Below are positions 6,639 to 14,880 of a stretch of 20,780 nucleotides of DNA, in pieces (the first letter of the stretch is position 1; each line of letters opens with the position of its first letter). Origin of the DNA: Desulfobacterales bacterium (lineage in GTDB: Bacteria > Desulfobacterota > Desulfobulbia > Desulfobulbales > Desulfocapsaceae); NCBI GenBank assembly GCA_013042695.1, contig JABDPQ010000713.1:1-20780 (forward strand), written 5' to 3'. Made by a program: the position numbers and the translations under genes. The notes below the pieces were generated by a model that saw nothing but the letters and a program-made list of their open reading frames with translations, ran no database searches and was not told where the DNA came from.

Positions 6639-8801
6639 TCAGCTCTCGAGGATAGACAATTTTGCGTAATCCAGATGCAACGTCTTAACACCATGCCGGT
6701 CAAAGGAGATATCCAGTGATCGCGGTGGCGTCAATTTCTGTACGGTGCCTGCCCCAAAGAAGGGGTGGTCTACCCTGCTTCCCTTGGAAAAGTGTTCAAG
6801 GGGGACCTTCTTCCTTTTCTTGCTGGATGGAGGTTTTGGAGGCCGTCTTGACGGTTTTTGGGATATGAACGAGTCACTATTTCCATATGAATGTTCAAGA
6901 CGTTCGTATGTTCCAGGAGAGATTTCCACCAGGAAAGGTGACATCCCGACCCGCTTAAACTTACGATCCGGGGTCATCAACTCGCGTGGGTAGGTTAAAT
7001 AGAGATATTGCTTTGCCCTGGTTGCCGCAACATAAAGCAAGCGCCGCTCTTCCTCCCAGGATTCACCTGGAAAAGCAGACGCATGCGGAAATCGTCCATC
7101 AGCGAGTCCAATGACAAATACCGCTTCCCATTCTAATCCTTTTGCTGAATGGATCGTGGAAAGAACCAGGGTGTCGATAGTATTTCCATACGCCTGCTGA
7201 TCGGTCTCAGGAGGATCCAGAGTTGTGTCATCGATGAAACTCTGAAGATCATCATATGACTCAATGATTGTTTTCAACTGGTCAAGGTCTTTCTGTCGCT
7301 TCGGGTAATCATCAGCGTAGAGGCGTTCAAAAACCGGCTGATACCAGTTTAGTATCATTTCACAGAGCCCTCCCGGTTTCTCGCCGCTGCTGCGCAGTTT
7401 AGCAAACAATTTAGCCAGCCCGGCAATACCCTGCTTCCAGGTTTTTCCCGCAGGATAAGAAGCAAGGGCGGCAAAAGGGTCATCCGCACCAGAAATTGCT
7501 GCAGTTATCTTTTGAGCGGTCTTGGGGCCCACCTTCTCGATACTTAACAGCAGTCTATTCCAGGAGAGATTATCCAGCGGGTTGACAAGCAGCCGTAACA
7601 CAGCCAAAACATCCTTCATGTGAGCCGACTCTGTGAGTTTTAATCCTCCTCGCTTTTCAAATTGAATTGCATGACTGCCAAGCTCGAGCTCCAACTTGAA
7701 AGAGTGAAAACCAGAACGAAACAAAACCGCGATATTGTTCAGATCTATACCTTCTGCCTGTAATTCCAAGATTTTCTTAACGACAAAATCAGCCTCTAAA
7801 CGTTCGTCGCGGCCACCATACAAATAAGGCTTACGCTCCCCTTCTATACTGGTAAACAGGGTCTTGGTATATTTTTCCGCGGCACTGCGAATGATATCAT
7901 TTGTCAGTGAGAGGATCGGCTGGCTTGAGCGATAGTTTTCTTCGAGCTTGATAATGCGGGTTCGTGGAAAGATTTCAGGAAAACGCATGATATTATAAAA
8001 ATCTGCACCCCGAAAGGAGTATATCGACTGGGAATCGTCACCAACTACCATCACATTATCGTGTTGATACGCAGCGAGCCTGACAATATCTGCCTGGATC
8101 AGATTAGTATCCTGGTACTCATCGACCATGATATACTGATAACGATTGGAGATCTCCTGGCGAGCCTGAGGAAGCTCTTCAAGCAGCCGTTGCCAATTCA
8201 CCAAAAGATCATCATAGTCCATAAGACCGTGATCATACTTGAAGATTTTGTAGTGTTTCTGCAGAATCAGTATGTCATCAGCGAATTCACTTAAATGACT
8301 GTACTGCTCAAAAATCAGATCCTCGAGATCAATTGCTTTATTCACCGAGCCACTGATCATATTGATCAGTGCCCGCTTTGAGGGAAATTGTTTTTTGGGA
8401 CCCGATAATTCTAAAGAAGATTTCAACAAATTGATGATGCCTTCAGCGTCAGCTCTGTCAATAATGGTAAAGCCGGTACCAAATCCCAAGTGAGATCCAT
8501 AACGTCTCAACAGCATGTTGGCAACACCATGAAAAGTACCACCGGTTACACGACTGCACGAGTCATTGAGGATTCGACCAGCTCGCCAGAGCATTTCCTG
8601 AGAAGCTTTTCTGGTAAAGGTAAGGAGCAGGATACTGTCCGCATCAACTCCGCTGTTGATGAGATGCGCCACTCGGTACACCAGGGTTCTGGTCTTACCG
8701 CTCCCTGCACCTGCAATGACCAATACTGGTCCATCTGTTGTGGTTACCGCTTGGTACTGGGAGTCATTTAGCTCATCTTTTAGGGAGGGTGGATTTTTCA
8801 T
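6639..8801 (-). CDS. UvrD/PcrA/Rep-family superfamily 1A DNA helicase
   Basis: An ATP-dependent 3'-5' DNA helicase for repair and replication-fork maintenance. Motifs in order (from ATG 8801): Q-motif LNDSQYQAV near residue 12, Walker A GAGSGKT (31-37), Ia TFTRKAS, motif II VDEYQD (226-231), motif III VVGDDSQSIYSFRGA (252-266), EENYRS, IV/V HSAKGLEW (551-558), and VI ATRAK (593-597). After a basic Pro/Lys linker, the last about 45 residues (VDHPFFGAGTVQKL, then a short beta pattern) resemble the C-terminal Tudor-like domain of PcrA/UvrD that contacts RNA polymerase. The total of 720 residues fits the family. A GTG at 8819 would add six residues; neither start has a clear RBS. It heads the helicase-folC-HNH unit. 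Confidence 0.95.
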   Translation of the reverse strand: MKNPPSLKDELNDSQYQAVTTTDGPVLVIAGAGSGKTRTLVYRVAHLINSGVDADSILLLTFTRKASQEMLWRAGRILNDSCSRVTGGTFHGVANMLLRRYGSHLGFGTGFTIIDRADAEGIINLLKSSLELSGPKKQFPSKRALINMISGSVNKAIDLEDLIFEQYSHLSEFADDILILQKHYKIFKYDHGLMDYDDLLVNWQRLLEELPQARQEISNRYQYIMVDEYQDTNLIQADIVRLAAYQHDNVMVVGDDSQSIYSFRGADFYNIMRFPEIFPRTRIIKLEENYRSSQPILSLTNDIIRSAAEKYTKTLFTSIEGERKPYLYGGRDERLEADFVVKKILELQAEGIDLNNIAVLFRSGFHSFKLELELGSHAIQFEKRGGLKLTESAHMKDVLAVLRLLVNPLDNLSWNRLLLSIEKVGPKTAQKITAAISGADDPFAALASYPAGKTWKQGIAGLAKLFAKLRSSGEKPGGLCEMILNWYQPVFERLYADDYPKRQKDLDQLKTIIESYDDLQSFIDDTTLDPPETDQQAYGNTIDTLVLSTIHSAKGLEWEAVFVIGLADGRFPHASAFPGESWEEERRLLYVAATRAKQYLYLTYPRELMTPDRKFKRVGMSPFLVEISPGTYERLEHSYGNSDSFISQKPSRRPPKPPSSKKRKKVPLEHFSKGSRVDHPFFGAGTVQKLTPPRSLDISFDRHGVKTLHLDYAKLSILES

Positions 8802-8844
8802 AGGACGCAAATGTACCACAGCACTTGTAGCACCGCAACGCCAG

Positions 8845-8872
8845 TTGACAAAGATTGACCTGGAAGTATAAT
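8845..8872 (+). promoter_or_regulatory. Near-consensus sigma70 promoter
   Basis: TTGACA (8845-8850) and TATAAT (8867-8872) are both perfect consensus hexamers separated by 16 bases. Transcription would start near 8879, running right and diverging from the helicase gene. The first annotated gene downstream begins at 9115, leaving a leader of about 235 bases that contains a candidate small ORF and a perfect hairpin. This is the strongest promoter-like sequence I see in the window. Confidence 0.7.
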
Positions 8873-8969
8873 ATCGTCATCCATAGCAATAAATGTTATT
8901 CAAATTAGTAACCTATCGAAAATAAGTCTAAAATTTTAATTCCAGCAACAGTCAGATAATGGAGATTCA

Positions 8970-9029
8970 ATGCAGGCCTTACCGTATCGACCGGAATGTC
9001 AGCTCAGCGTATCTGACATTGTTCACTGA
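8970..9029 (+). CDS. Candidate 19-codon leader ORF
   Basis: ATG 8970 is preceded by GGAG (8961-8964) at 5-base spacing. The ORF encodes MQALPYRPECQLSVSDIVH and ends at TGA 9027-9029. It lies about 90 bases downstream of a consensus-like promoter and 85 bases before the gene at 9115. A hairpin (8995-9020) falls within its second half. It could be a leader peptide, a small protein, or chance. The peptide shows no run of one amino acid of the classical attenuator kind. Support is only the RBS and position. Confidence 0.3.
   Translation: MQALPYRPECQLSVSDIVH
8995..9020 (+). promoter_or_regulatory. Perfect 8-bp hairpin in the leader upstream of the unknown gene
   Basis: AATGTCAG (8995-9002) and CTGACATT (9013-9020) pair perfectly around a 10-base loop. 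No T-run follows, so it does not look like a terminator. It may be an RNA structure in the leader transcribed from the promoter at 8845, or a palindromic protein-binding site. Confidence 0.45.
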
Positions 9030-9114
9030 AAGGCAGAGAAAAGCAAAGAGTACTCTTGTTCGATTGCCAGAGAAAACTCGCCTAATAATAAATGACAACT
9101 TGTTATAGAATACT

Positions 9115-9519
9115 ATGCGAAACGATCAATATGCTATTTTGTTTCCACAAGAAATCTGTCGAAAAATTTTTCCACCGAAAAGAACCATCGACTTCTTTGA
9201 GGCACTTTTAGGAGATGCTGATGAAGGTTCCTATGATATCGAGTTGCAATACGCTGGCGCATCCGGCAAACAGATTAATTTTGACCTTTTGCTTCATGAG
9301 CGTCCCGGACACTGTCTGGCATGCAATCTGACACTTGGGCTTCCCCAGGTTTTTTCCAGACACCCGATTATCAACATAGCAGGTATTGTAGACGAAATTG
9401 ATCAAATCCTTGGTGAAAAAGCCATAACCGGAGAATGGAATCTTGGATACACCCAGCAGCGAAGCAACGCAATGCATGCAATTCCACTTGCAATAGAACT
9501 CGAGGAGCCAGGAACATAA
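9115..9519 (+). CDS. Conserved hypothetical protein, family recalled from deltaproteobacteria
   Basis: A 134-residue soluble protein without signal peptide or membrane helix. It has a mixed alpha/beta pattern: an N-terminal helix region (KRTIDFFEALLGDADEGSYD), strands around residues 40-65, then a notable core with ERPGHCLACNLTLG followed by LPQVFSRHPIINI and GIVDEID. The core looks like the signature of a small family of unknown function that I recall from Desulfobacterota and Geobacter relatives; this is memory, not a search. A CxxC pair (CLAC) could bind metal or be redox active. No strong RBS precedes ATG 9115. It is followed by a terminator shared with the convergent diguanylate cyclase gene. 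Confidence 0.75.
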   Translation: MRNDQYAILFPQEICRKIFPPKRTIDFFEALLGDADEGSYDIELQYAGASGKQINFDLLLHERPGHCLACNLTLGLPQVFSRHPIINIAGIVDEIDQILGEKAITGEWNLGYTQQRSNAMHAIPLAIELEEPGT

Positions 9520-9525
9520 CTCAGA

Positions 9526-9580
9526 TAAAACAAAAATGGCCGGCCCCTTCTGGAGCCGACCATGTTACTTCTCCTTTTTG
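9526..9580 (-). terminator. Intrinsic terminator, probably bidirectional
   Basis: The arms 9536-9544 (ATGGCCGGC) and 9555-9563 (GCCGACCAT) form a 9-bp stem with one C/A mismatch and a 10-base loop. Read on the minus strand, it is followed directly by TTTTTGTTTT (9535-9526), a good terminator for the diguanylate cyclase gene. On the plus strand a looser T-rich stretch ending in TTTTT (9574-9579) follows about 10 bases later, so it may also stop the gene at 9115. Confidence 0.75.
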
Positions 9581-9587
9581 TCAGCGT

Positions 9588-10601
9588 TTATCGGACTGCT
9601 ACCTGTGCTTTTCCCCAAGCCTTGGCATGATAGAGAATATCATCGGTTCGTTCCATCCAAGTGCTGAGAGTCTCACCTTTGTTCATCTGAGCAAGCCCTA
9701 TGGATATTCCTAATTTGGTCTGCTCATTTGCCCAGACCTCCAGATCATCAATCCTGTTAACCAGACGTTCGGCCAGGATCTGTGCATTGCTTCGATCCGT
9801 ATCATCAAGAACCAACACGAACTCATCTCCACCCATCCGCACCAGTAAATCTGTAGATCTGACTTGACCTGCAAGAACATCGGCCACTGATTTCAAAACC
9901 TCATCTCCTTTCTTGTGTCCGAGGTTATCATTGATATCCTTGAAATGGTCCAAATCCATCGAAATCATCGTCAATGGACGGTTGTAGCGTTTTGCACTGT
10001 CCATCATTCCATTTATTCTCTCATCAAAGACTCGCCTATTGGCAAGGCCGGTCAAGGCATCGGAGCTTGCTCGTTCAAAAAGATCTTCGTAATCGAGACC
10101 GCGTTGCAAAGATTCTGCAAGTATCACCAGCGAATCGTTGATAATCTGCATTTCTTTGTCGCTCAGTTCTCTGCCTTCTTTTAGAATCAACAAAATTCCG
10201 GTATCATCAACGGTCTCAAATATCCATTTATGGCCGAACTGTCCGTCAACACTTCTCATCACCGGATGGCTTTCAGATGCTTTTTCGATCAACTCTTCGG
10301 CAAAGGCAATCGCCCGTCGACGATTTGGTCCGTGACCAGAACAGAATAAATGCTTTTTATTCCGGGCACTGTTGTTGTAGCCAATTAATTCATGCTCTAC
10401 GATAGGCATCAACCAGACCGAATAGGCTTCAATCATGCCCGTCATATTTAAGACACCTGCAAGCCGGCCATGGAGTCTGTTGATAAGGTCCAAACGCTCA
10501 GATTGACGTTTCAACTTATCAAGCTCCACCATGACCTGGCTTATATCTTCTAAGCCACCGTCCGGGGAAATCTTATCAAGTTGTTCTGTCAAGGTGTTCA
10601 T
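9588..10601 (-). CDS. Diguanylate cyclase (GGDEF domain), soluble
   Basis: This enzyme makes cyclic di-GMP from two GTP. The C-terminal GGDEF domain (about residues 170-337) has DALTGLANRR, DLDHFKDIND and an intact GGDEF (257-261). An RxxD product-inhibition site (RSTD, 248-251) sits exactly five residues before it, so it should be active and feedback-controlled. The N-terminal 165 residues have no membrane helix, start with a helical segment and contain HLFCSGHGPN and a WIFETVDDTGILLILK strand pair. This suggests an unrecognised cytoplasmic sensor domain, possibly GAF-like. ATG 10601 is chosen over the adjacent ATG 10604 because GGAAGGA then lies 7 bases upstream. It ends at the terminator at 9536-9563. 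Confidence 0.93.
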   Translation of the reverse strand: MNTLTEQLDKISPDGGLEDISQVMVELDKLKRQSERLDLINRLHGRLAGVLNMTGMIEAYSVWLMPIVEHELIGYNNSARNKKHLFCSGHGPNRRRAIAFAEELIEKASESHPVMRSVDGQFGHKWIFETVDDTGILLILKEGRELSDKEMQIINDSLVILAESLQRGLDYEDLFERASSDALTGLANRRVFDERINGMMDSAKRYNRPLTMISMDLDHFKDINDNLGHKKGDEVLKSVADVLAGQVRSTDLLVRMGGDEFVLVLDDTDRSNAQILAERLVNRIDDLEVWANEQTKLGISIGLAQMNKGETLSTWMERTDDILYHAKAWGKAQVAVR

Positions 10602-10604
10602 CAT

Positions 10605-11026
10605 GTAATCCTTCCGTTAAAAACTGTTTATTACATCTTCATTCACTACTCATATCGGCTAAAACCCGATAATCTTAAATAATATTTAGCAATTTATATG
10701 CCAGAAAGAGAGACAACCTGGAAGAAAGAGGCGCTTTTAAAAAAAATATATAATTATATCGTTTGTTTAAATAAAAACCTATGGTGTAGGTACACTACAT
10801 TTTTTTTTGACTAAATACGTCAGATATTTGACATTCGTCTCTCTTTGGCGTCGAAATAGTTGATCATTATCACGTTGAAAATGATCACTCTCTCTTGATA
10901 GAAAACGAAGAGCTCACCTTGCTAAACCATCCGAGAACGAGTACATACGATGTATCACACTTCAAAATTTTCATACGTTCTTCGCCTTTTGAACAATCAA
11001 GCATCTTCTACAAATAAGACACGGGC
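10605..11026. other. Divergent intergenic spacer with possible operator
   Basis: This is AT-rich spacer between the divergent cyclase and glycosidase genes. It contains an A/T-only stretch (about 10738-10758), a short weak hairpin followed by nine T (10785-10808), a TTGACA (10828-10833) without a convincing -10, and a pair of TGATCA palindromes (described separately). I see no gene in it. Confidence 0.6.
10853..10887. promoter_or_regulatory. Palindromic operator candidate, Fur-like half sites
   Basis: TGATCATT (10861-10868) and AATGATCA (10880-10887) are perfect 8-bp inverted arms. The two TGATCA palindromes are 21 bases apart centre to centre, about two helical turns. The stretch 10853-10871 matches the classical 19-bp Fur box at 14 of 19 positions, with ATCATTATC intact. 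GAAAATGAT (10877-10885) matches the other half at 8 of 9. It lies where a -10 would follow the TTGACA at 10828, so a repressor here could block transcription towards 11027. The regulator is a guess. Confidence 0.35.
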
Positions 11027-12076
11027 ATGGATCTGGAAAAAAAGATTGGTGAGCTTTTCATCGTTGGTTTCCAGGGCACAACTATTGAACCGGGAAGCCA
11101 GATAGAAAATGACCTTGCTCAGAAAAATCTTGGAGGGGTCGTTCTCTTTGATCGCTGTCTTACAAATCCAATATTGCCTGGTAATATTGAATCACCGGAT
11201 CAGCTCAAAATACTCACGTCTGCAATAAACAATCTAGCCGCTACACCACCTTTTATTTCCGTCGATCAGGAGGGAGGCCTAGTTCAACGCCTGGGCCAGC
11301 GAAATGGTTTTTTAGGCTCAGCATCTGCAGCGGAAATGGGGCACTCACCAAAAGGGATTGCTTTTACAGAGTTACAAGCTGAGGCGACAGCAAAAATGCT
11401 CGGTCAAGCAGGTATCAACACTAACTTTGCCCCCGTTGTCGACCTCGATATCAATGCAGAAAATCCAATTATCGGTAAGCTTGGCAGAAGTTTTTCAGAC
11501 AAACCGGATATCGTAATCCGCCATGCCGAATCTTGGATTCGCTGCCACCGAGAGCATTCTGTCATTTCCTGTTTAAAACATTTTCCCGGACACGGCAGTT
11601 CAACTTCCGATTCACACCTGGGTTTTGTAGATATCAGTGCAACCTGGGATGAGCATGAATTAATGCCCTACCAGGAACTTATATCCAAAGGTCTTGTAGA
11701 TATGATCATGACCGGTCACTTGTTTAATCGATTATTGGACCCGGTATTTCCTGCCACATTATCTGCCACAACCATCCAGGATCTGCTGAGGCAGAAACTT
11801 GGTTTTGACGGCGTAGTCCTGACCGACGATATGCAGATGAAAGCAATTACCAGCCGCTATGACTTTCAAGAAGCATTATGCCAATCCTTTGCAGCAGGCA
11901 TTGACATAATCGTTATTGGGAACAATCTTGAGTACGATCCACTGATTTTCCAAAAAGCTGTTCGTGCAGTATGTCAAGGCGTGCGGCAAGGTATGGTTGC
12001 AGAGAGTAGGCTGTATGATGCGCTTCAAAGAGTCCGGACATTAAAACAATTTTTCATAGGCAAATCAAATGGATAA
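11027..12076 (+). CDS. nagZ: Glycoside hydrolase family 3, NagZ-like beta-N-acetylglucosaminidase
   Basis: A 349-residue single-domain GH3 enzyme of NagZ size with no signal peptide, so probably cytoplasmic and acting on peptidoglycan fragments (GlcNAc-anhydroMurNAc) during wall recycling. Motifs: GGVVLFDR (36-43), SVDQEGGLVQRL (78-89), FAPVVDL (134-140), KHFPGHG (184-190), the D195-x-H197 acid/base dyad typical of NagZ, and LTDDM (265-269) with D267 as the nucleophile. The usual Arg in DQEGGRVQR is Leu here, a deviation near the sugar-binding loop. An in-frame TAA at 11015 limits the start to ATG 11027, although no good RBS is visible. Its end overlaps the next gene by 8 bases. Confidence 0.9.
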   Translation: MDLEKKIGELFIVGFQGTTIEPGSQIENDLAQKNLGGVVLFDRCLTNPILPGNIESPDQLKILTSAINNLAATPPFISVDQEGGLVQRLGQRNGFLGSASAAEMGHSPKGIAFTELQAEATAKMLGQAGINTNFAPVVDLDINAENPIIGKLGRSFSDKPDIVIRHAESWIRCHREHSVISCLKHFPGHGSSTSDSHLGFVDISATWDEHELMPYQELISKGLVDMIMTGHLFNRLLDPVFPATLSATTIQDLLRQKLGFDGVVLTDDMQMKAITSRYDFQEALCQSFAAGIDIIVIGNNLEYDPLIFQKAVRAVCQGVRQGMVAESRLYDALQRVRTLKQFFIGKSNG

Positions 12077-12491
12077 AGAACGAACTACCCATAAGATATT
12101 TATTGGTTATTTTCTCTGGATCTTCGGATTTTTAGGTGCCCACAGATTTTATTATGGCAGACAACTTTCAGGAACCATCTATTTAGTAACGCTTGGTCTG
12201 TTTTTAATCGGCTGGATCATTGATCTATTCTTGATCCCCTCAATGAACAGGGATGCAGATTTCAGATTCATTGAAGGACCGGTTGATTACAATATTGCCT
12301 GGCTGCTGCTTACGTTCCTGGGAATTTTTGGACTGCACCGGATGTATTATGGTCGTTGGGGAACAGGCCTTATCTATTTGTTAACCCTTGGCCTTTTCGG
12401 GGTGGGAGTCATATATGATTTTTGGACACTCAATAGCCAGATAAGTCTCATCAATCATGCTGCCGTAAAAAAACAGGCAGCCACTAGTTGA
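12069..12491 (+). CDS. Tandem TM2-domain membrane protein
   Basis: A 140-residue integral membrane protein made of two TM2 domains. Each has a helix, the conserved G-x2-G-x-HR-(F/M)-YYGR hairpin motif (GFLGAHRFYYGR at 20-31; GIFGLHRMYYGR at 85-96) and a second helix ending in an Asp (IGWIIDLF; GVGVIYDFW). Four membrane helices are expected, joined by a charged loop of about 15 residues (55-72). TM2 proteins have no settled biochemical role. The ATG overlaps the end of the glycosidase gene by 8 bases, so the two are probably translated together. Its 3' end overlaps the convergent kinase gene by 8 bases. Confidence 0.9.
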   Translation: MDKERTTHKIFIGYFLWIFGFLGAHRFYYGRQLSGTIYLVTLGLFLIGWIIDLFLIPSMNRDADFRFIEGPVDYNIAWLLLTFLGIFGLHRMYYGRWGTGLIYLLTLGLFGVGVIYDFWTLNSQISLINHAAVKKQAATS

Positions 12492-14391
12492 TATTTTCTT
12501 GATCCCTGCCAATCAGGCGGCCAACCGTTTGCGACAATTCAACCAGTGATAGAGGCTTTAAACAGTATTCATCAATACAGCTGTCGCTGACCACAACATT
12601 ATCCAGACTTTCCGAGTAGCCGGTAAAAAGTATCACCGGCAGCTCAGGTCTGACAACCTTAACCATGTTGCAGAGCTCCACGCCTGTAAGCCGCGGCATG
12701 GTCAGATCGGTCAGCAGCAGATCATAGGTTTCTGGGTTTTCCTGAAATTTCTCCAAGGCAGCAACTGGCGAAGTAAAGGCGTTAACCTGATAGCCGATAC
12801 TTTTTAACAGTTCACTGGTTACCTGCACGACCTGAGCATCATCATCTACCAGTATCACTCGCTTTTCTTCTTCAAGCGGCTCATTGCTGACAGTCAAGAC
12901 CTGATCGAATCGAGTGGCTTCTTTGCTGACAGGCAGAAAAATCCGAAATGTTGAGCCAATGTTCTTTTCAGTAGCAACGCTAATGTGGCCGCCATGATTT
13001 GTGATAATGCTATGCACCAGAGATAGGCCCAGACCTGTGCCCCGGCCTTTTTCCTTGGTGGTAAAATATGGATCAAAAACCCGTTCGAGTAATTCTTGCT
13101 TCATGCCACAACCACTGTCAGAGACCGTCAACTCAAGCCACTCTTCTTCTGTGTCATCCTGTAATGCACCTTTTTTAAGGCTGACGGTAAGCTTTCCATG
13201 TTCTTGGCCAATTGCTTCTGAACTGTTCGTGCACAAGTTGATTAAAATCTGCTGAATCTGCACAGCATCGATGGAAACGGGACCGCACGTTTTGTCAATA
13301 TCCTGATCAATTTCTATGGTTGATGGCAAGGTTGAGCGCATCAGTCTCAGTACTTCATTGATGATAGGGTGCAGATACTGCCGGCTTTCTTTTTGTTCAC
13401 TGCTGCGAGAAAAAGTAAGAATCTGTTCTACAAGATTCTTGGCTCGCTTCCCCGCCTTGAAAATCTCTCCAAGATATTCAGATATAAGCTCATCATCGAA
13501 ACCATTTTGGCTCATTCTCAGCTTAATAATCTCTGAATATCCCATAATCGGTGTAAGCATATTATTAAAATCATGAGCAATTCCTCCTGCTAGCGTACCC
13601 ACTGCCTCCATTTTCTGTGTTTGGCGCAATTGCTTTTCCAGCTCGAATCGCTTGGTGATGTTTCGGGCAATCACAATAACGTTTTCAACTTCACCCTGCG
13701 CATTCTTCACTGGAGTGCCAATTACCTCAAAGAATTGTTCAACCCCGCCACTTGTTGAATCAATCGCCCGGACAGCCACCTCAACCTCGCCTGTCTGGAC
13801 ACTCTGAGTAACGGCGCAATCTCGACAATGATGTGTACTTTTGCAAATGATATCATGGCATGGTTTGCCAATTGATTTGCCACCAGTACGACGGCCTGCA
13901 TCATTTACCCAGATAGCCGACAAGTTGTTGTCAAACAGAGCCAAAACGCCAGGAAACCCATCAAGAATAGCTTTTTTCTGGGATTCGCTGGCCATAAGTG
14001 CATCCTCAACCTCCCTCAGGTCGGTCAGATCAACAATCGTTGTAACAATGCCCGTGACATGTCCTTTAACATCATGAACCAATGCCTTACGATACCTTAC
14101 AAAATAGCGCTTCGAGTGAGCTCCGATGGCTTCTTCTTCAAATGGCTGAATCGATCCGTTTATTAATAAAATACGATCTATTTCTTCATGCCTGAAGACA
14201 TTATTGCCTGATAACAATTGATAGACGCCCATTTCACGAACTTCTGCATCACTTTTACCAATGAATGAATTAAATGCCTGATTAGAGCCAATAAAAGCTC
14301 CTTCTACATCCATAAAAAACATGGGGACTGGAATAGCATCTATTAATTCCTGTTCGTAGGAAATCGGATTGCACATAACGTTATCTGTCAT
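12484..14391 (-). CDS. Hybrid sensor histidine kinase, PAS-PAS-HisKA-HATPase-REC
   Basis: A soluble two-component kinase of about 635 residues. From ATG 14391: PAS 1 at about 10-120, PAS 2 at about 138-250, H-box GGIAHDFNNML with H273, N-box NLCTNSSEA, G-boxes DSGCGM and GRGTGLGLS (449-457), then a receiver domain (about 510-625) with acidic pocket VDDD, phospho-acceptor D562 in LTDLTMP, and K612 in LKPL. PAS 2 contains C178-x4-C183-x5-C189-x2-C192 (PCHDIICKSTHHCRDC), which may hold a metal or act as a redox switch. No membrane helix is seen, so the signal is probably cytoplasmic. No separate response regulator is nearby. A GTG at 14454 would add 21 residues; no start has a good RBS. The gene overlaps the TM2 gene tail to tail by 8 bases. 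Confidence 0.92.
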   Translation of the reverse strand: MTDNVMCNPISYEQELIDAIPVPMFFMDVEGAFIGSNQAFNSFIGKSDAEVREMGVYQLLSGNNVFRHEEIDRILLINGSIQPFEEEAIGAHSKRYFVRYRKALVHDVKGHVTGIVTTIVDLTDLREVEDALMASESQKKAILDGFPGVLALFDNNLSAIWVNDAGRRTGGKSIGKPCHDIICKSTHHCRDCAVTQSVQTGEVEVAVRAIDSTSGGVEQFFEVIGTPVKNAQGEVENVIVIARNITKRFELEKQLRQTQKMEAVGTLAGGIAHDFNNMLTPIMGYSEIIKLRMSQNGFDDELISEYLGEIFKAGKRAKNLVEQILTFSRSSEQKESRQYLHPIINEVLRLMRSTLPSTIEIDQDIDKTCGPVSIDAVQIQQILINLCTNSSEAIGQEHGKLTVSLKKGALQDDTEEEWLELTVSDSGCGMKQELLERVFDPYFTTKEKGRGTGLGLSLVHSIITNHGGHISVATEKNIGSTFRIFLPVSKEATRFDQVLTVSNEPLEEEKRVILVDDDAQVVQVTSELLKSIGYQVNAFTSPVAALEKFQENPETYDLLLTDLTMPRLTGVELCNMVKVVRPELPVILFTGYSESLDNVVVSDSCIDEYCLKPLSLVELSQTVGRLIGRDQENIN

Positions 14392-14595
14392 TTTAGAAGG
14401 TTTTAAACCCGAATGAGCCCACAAATAAAATCTATTAGGGCAGTAGAAAATCACCAGGTGTCCAAGTCAATACAAAAAGTATAGCATCAACTATTCTCAT
14501 TTACCAATGCCCCCCTCAAGAGCTTTCCTTTTGCTTGACTTTTCTTTGCTGCTCATTATTTATCTTGGGATGGAAAACAGCCACCCGGAGTAACC

Positions 14596-14880
14596 GTGAC
14601 AGCAAAAAAAAATATTCAGGATTCTATTTGTCATAGAAAGCCCGACATTGCCTACCCATGTGAATGGGAATACAAGGTCATTGGCACAGACAAATCAAAA
14701 CTGGAAGAAATTATTATCGAGGCATGCCAGCCGACCACACCATCAATTGCCTTATCCAATGTCAGTTCAAAAGGCAGGTATTACAGCTTAAATGCCACAC
14801 TCAGGGTGGAAAATGAAGAGGTGCGTCTGGCGATATTCAAAAGAATAATGCAGCATCCAGAAGTAAAAATGGTGCTCTAA
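14596..14880 (+). CDS. DUF493 (YbeD-like) family protein
   Basis: A 94-residue protein with the DUF493 pattern: YPCEWEYKVIGTDKSKLEEI, then SSKGRYYSLNATLRVENEE, then FKRIMQHPEVKMVL at the very C-terminus. The fold is a small ferredoxin-like alpha/beta domain resembling ACT regulatory domains. The function is not settled; in E. coli ybeD sits near lipoate genes. The first about 18 residues are an extension before the domain. The start is GTG with CGGAG (14586-14590) 5 bases upstream. The stop TAA is followed at once by the ATG of the next gene, so the two are surely coupled. Confidence 0.85.
   Translation: MTAKKNIQDSICHRKPDIAYPCEWEYKVIGTDKSKLEEIIIEACQPTTPSIALSNVSSKGRYYSLNATLRVENEEVRLAIFKRIMQHPEVKMVL

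Noticed and set aside
10785..10808. Hairpin TGTAG/CTACA followed by nine T
   Set aside because: The stem is only 5 bp and no gene ends nearby, so a terminator call is not justified.
14535..14563. TTGACT with a possible -10 at 17 bases before the DUF493 gene
   Set aside because: The -10 (ATTTAT) is poor, so I did not call a promoter.
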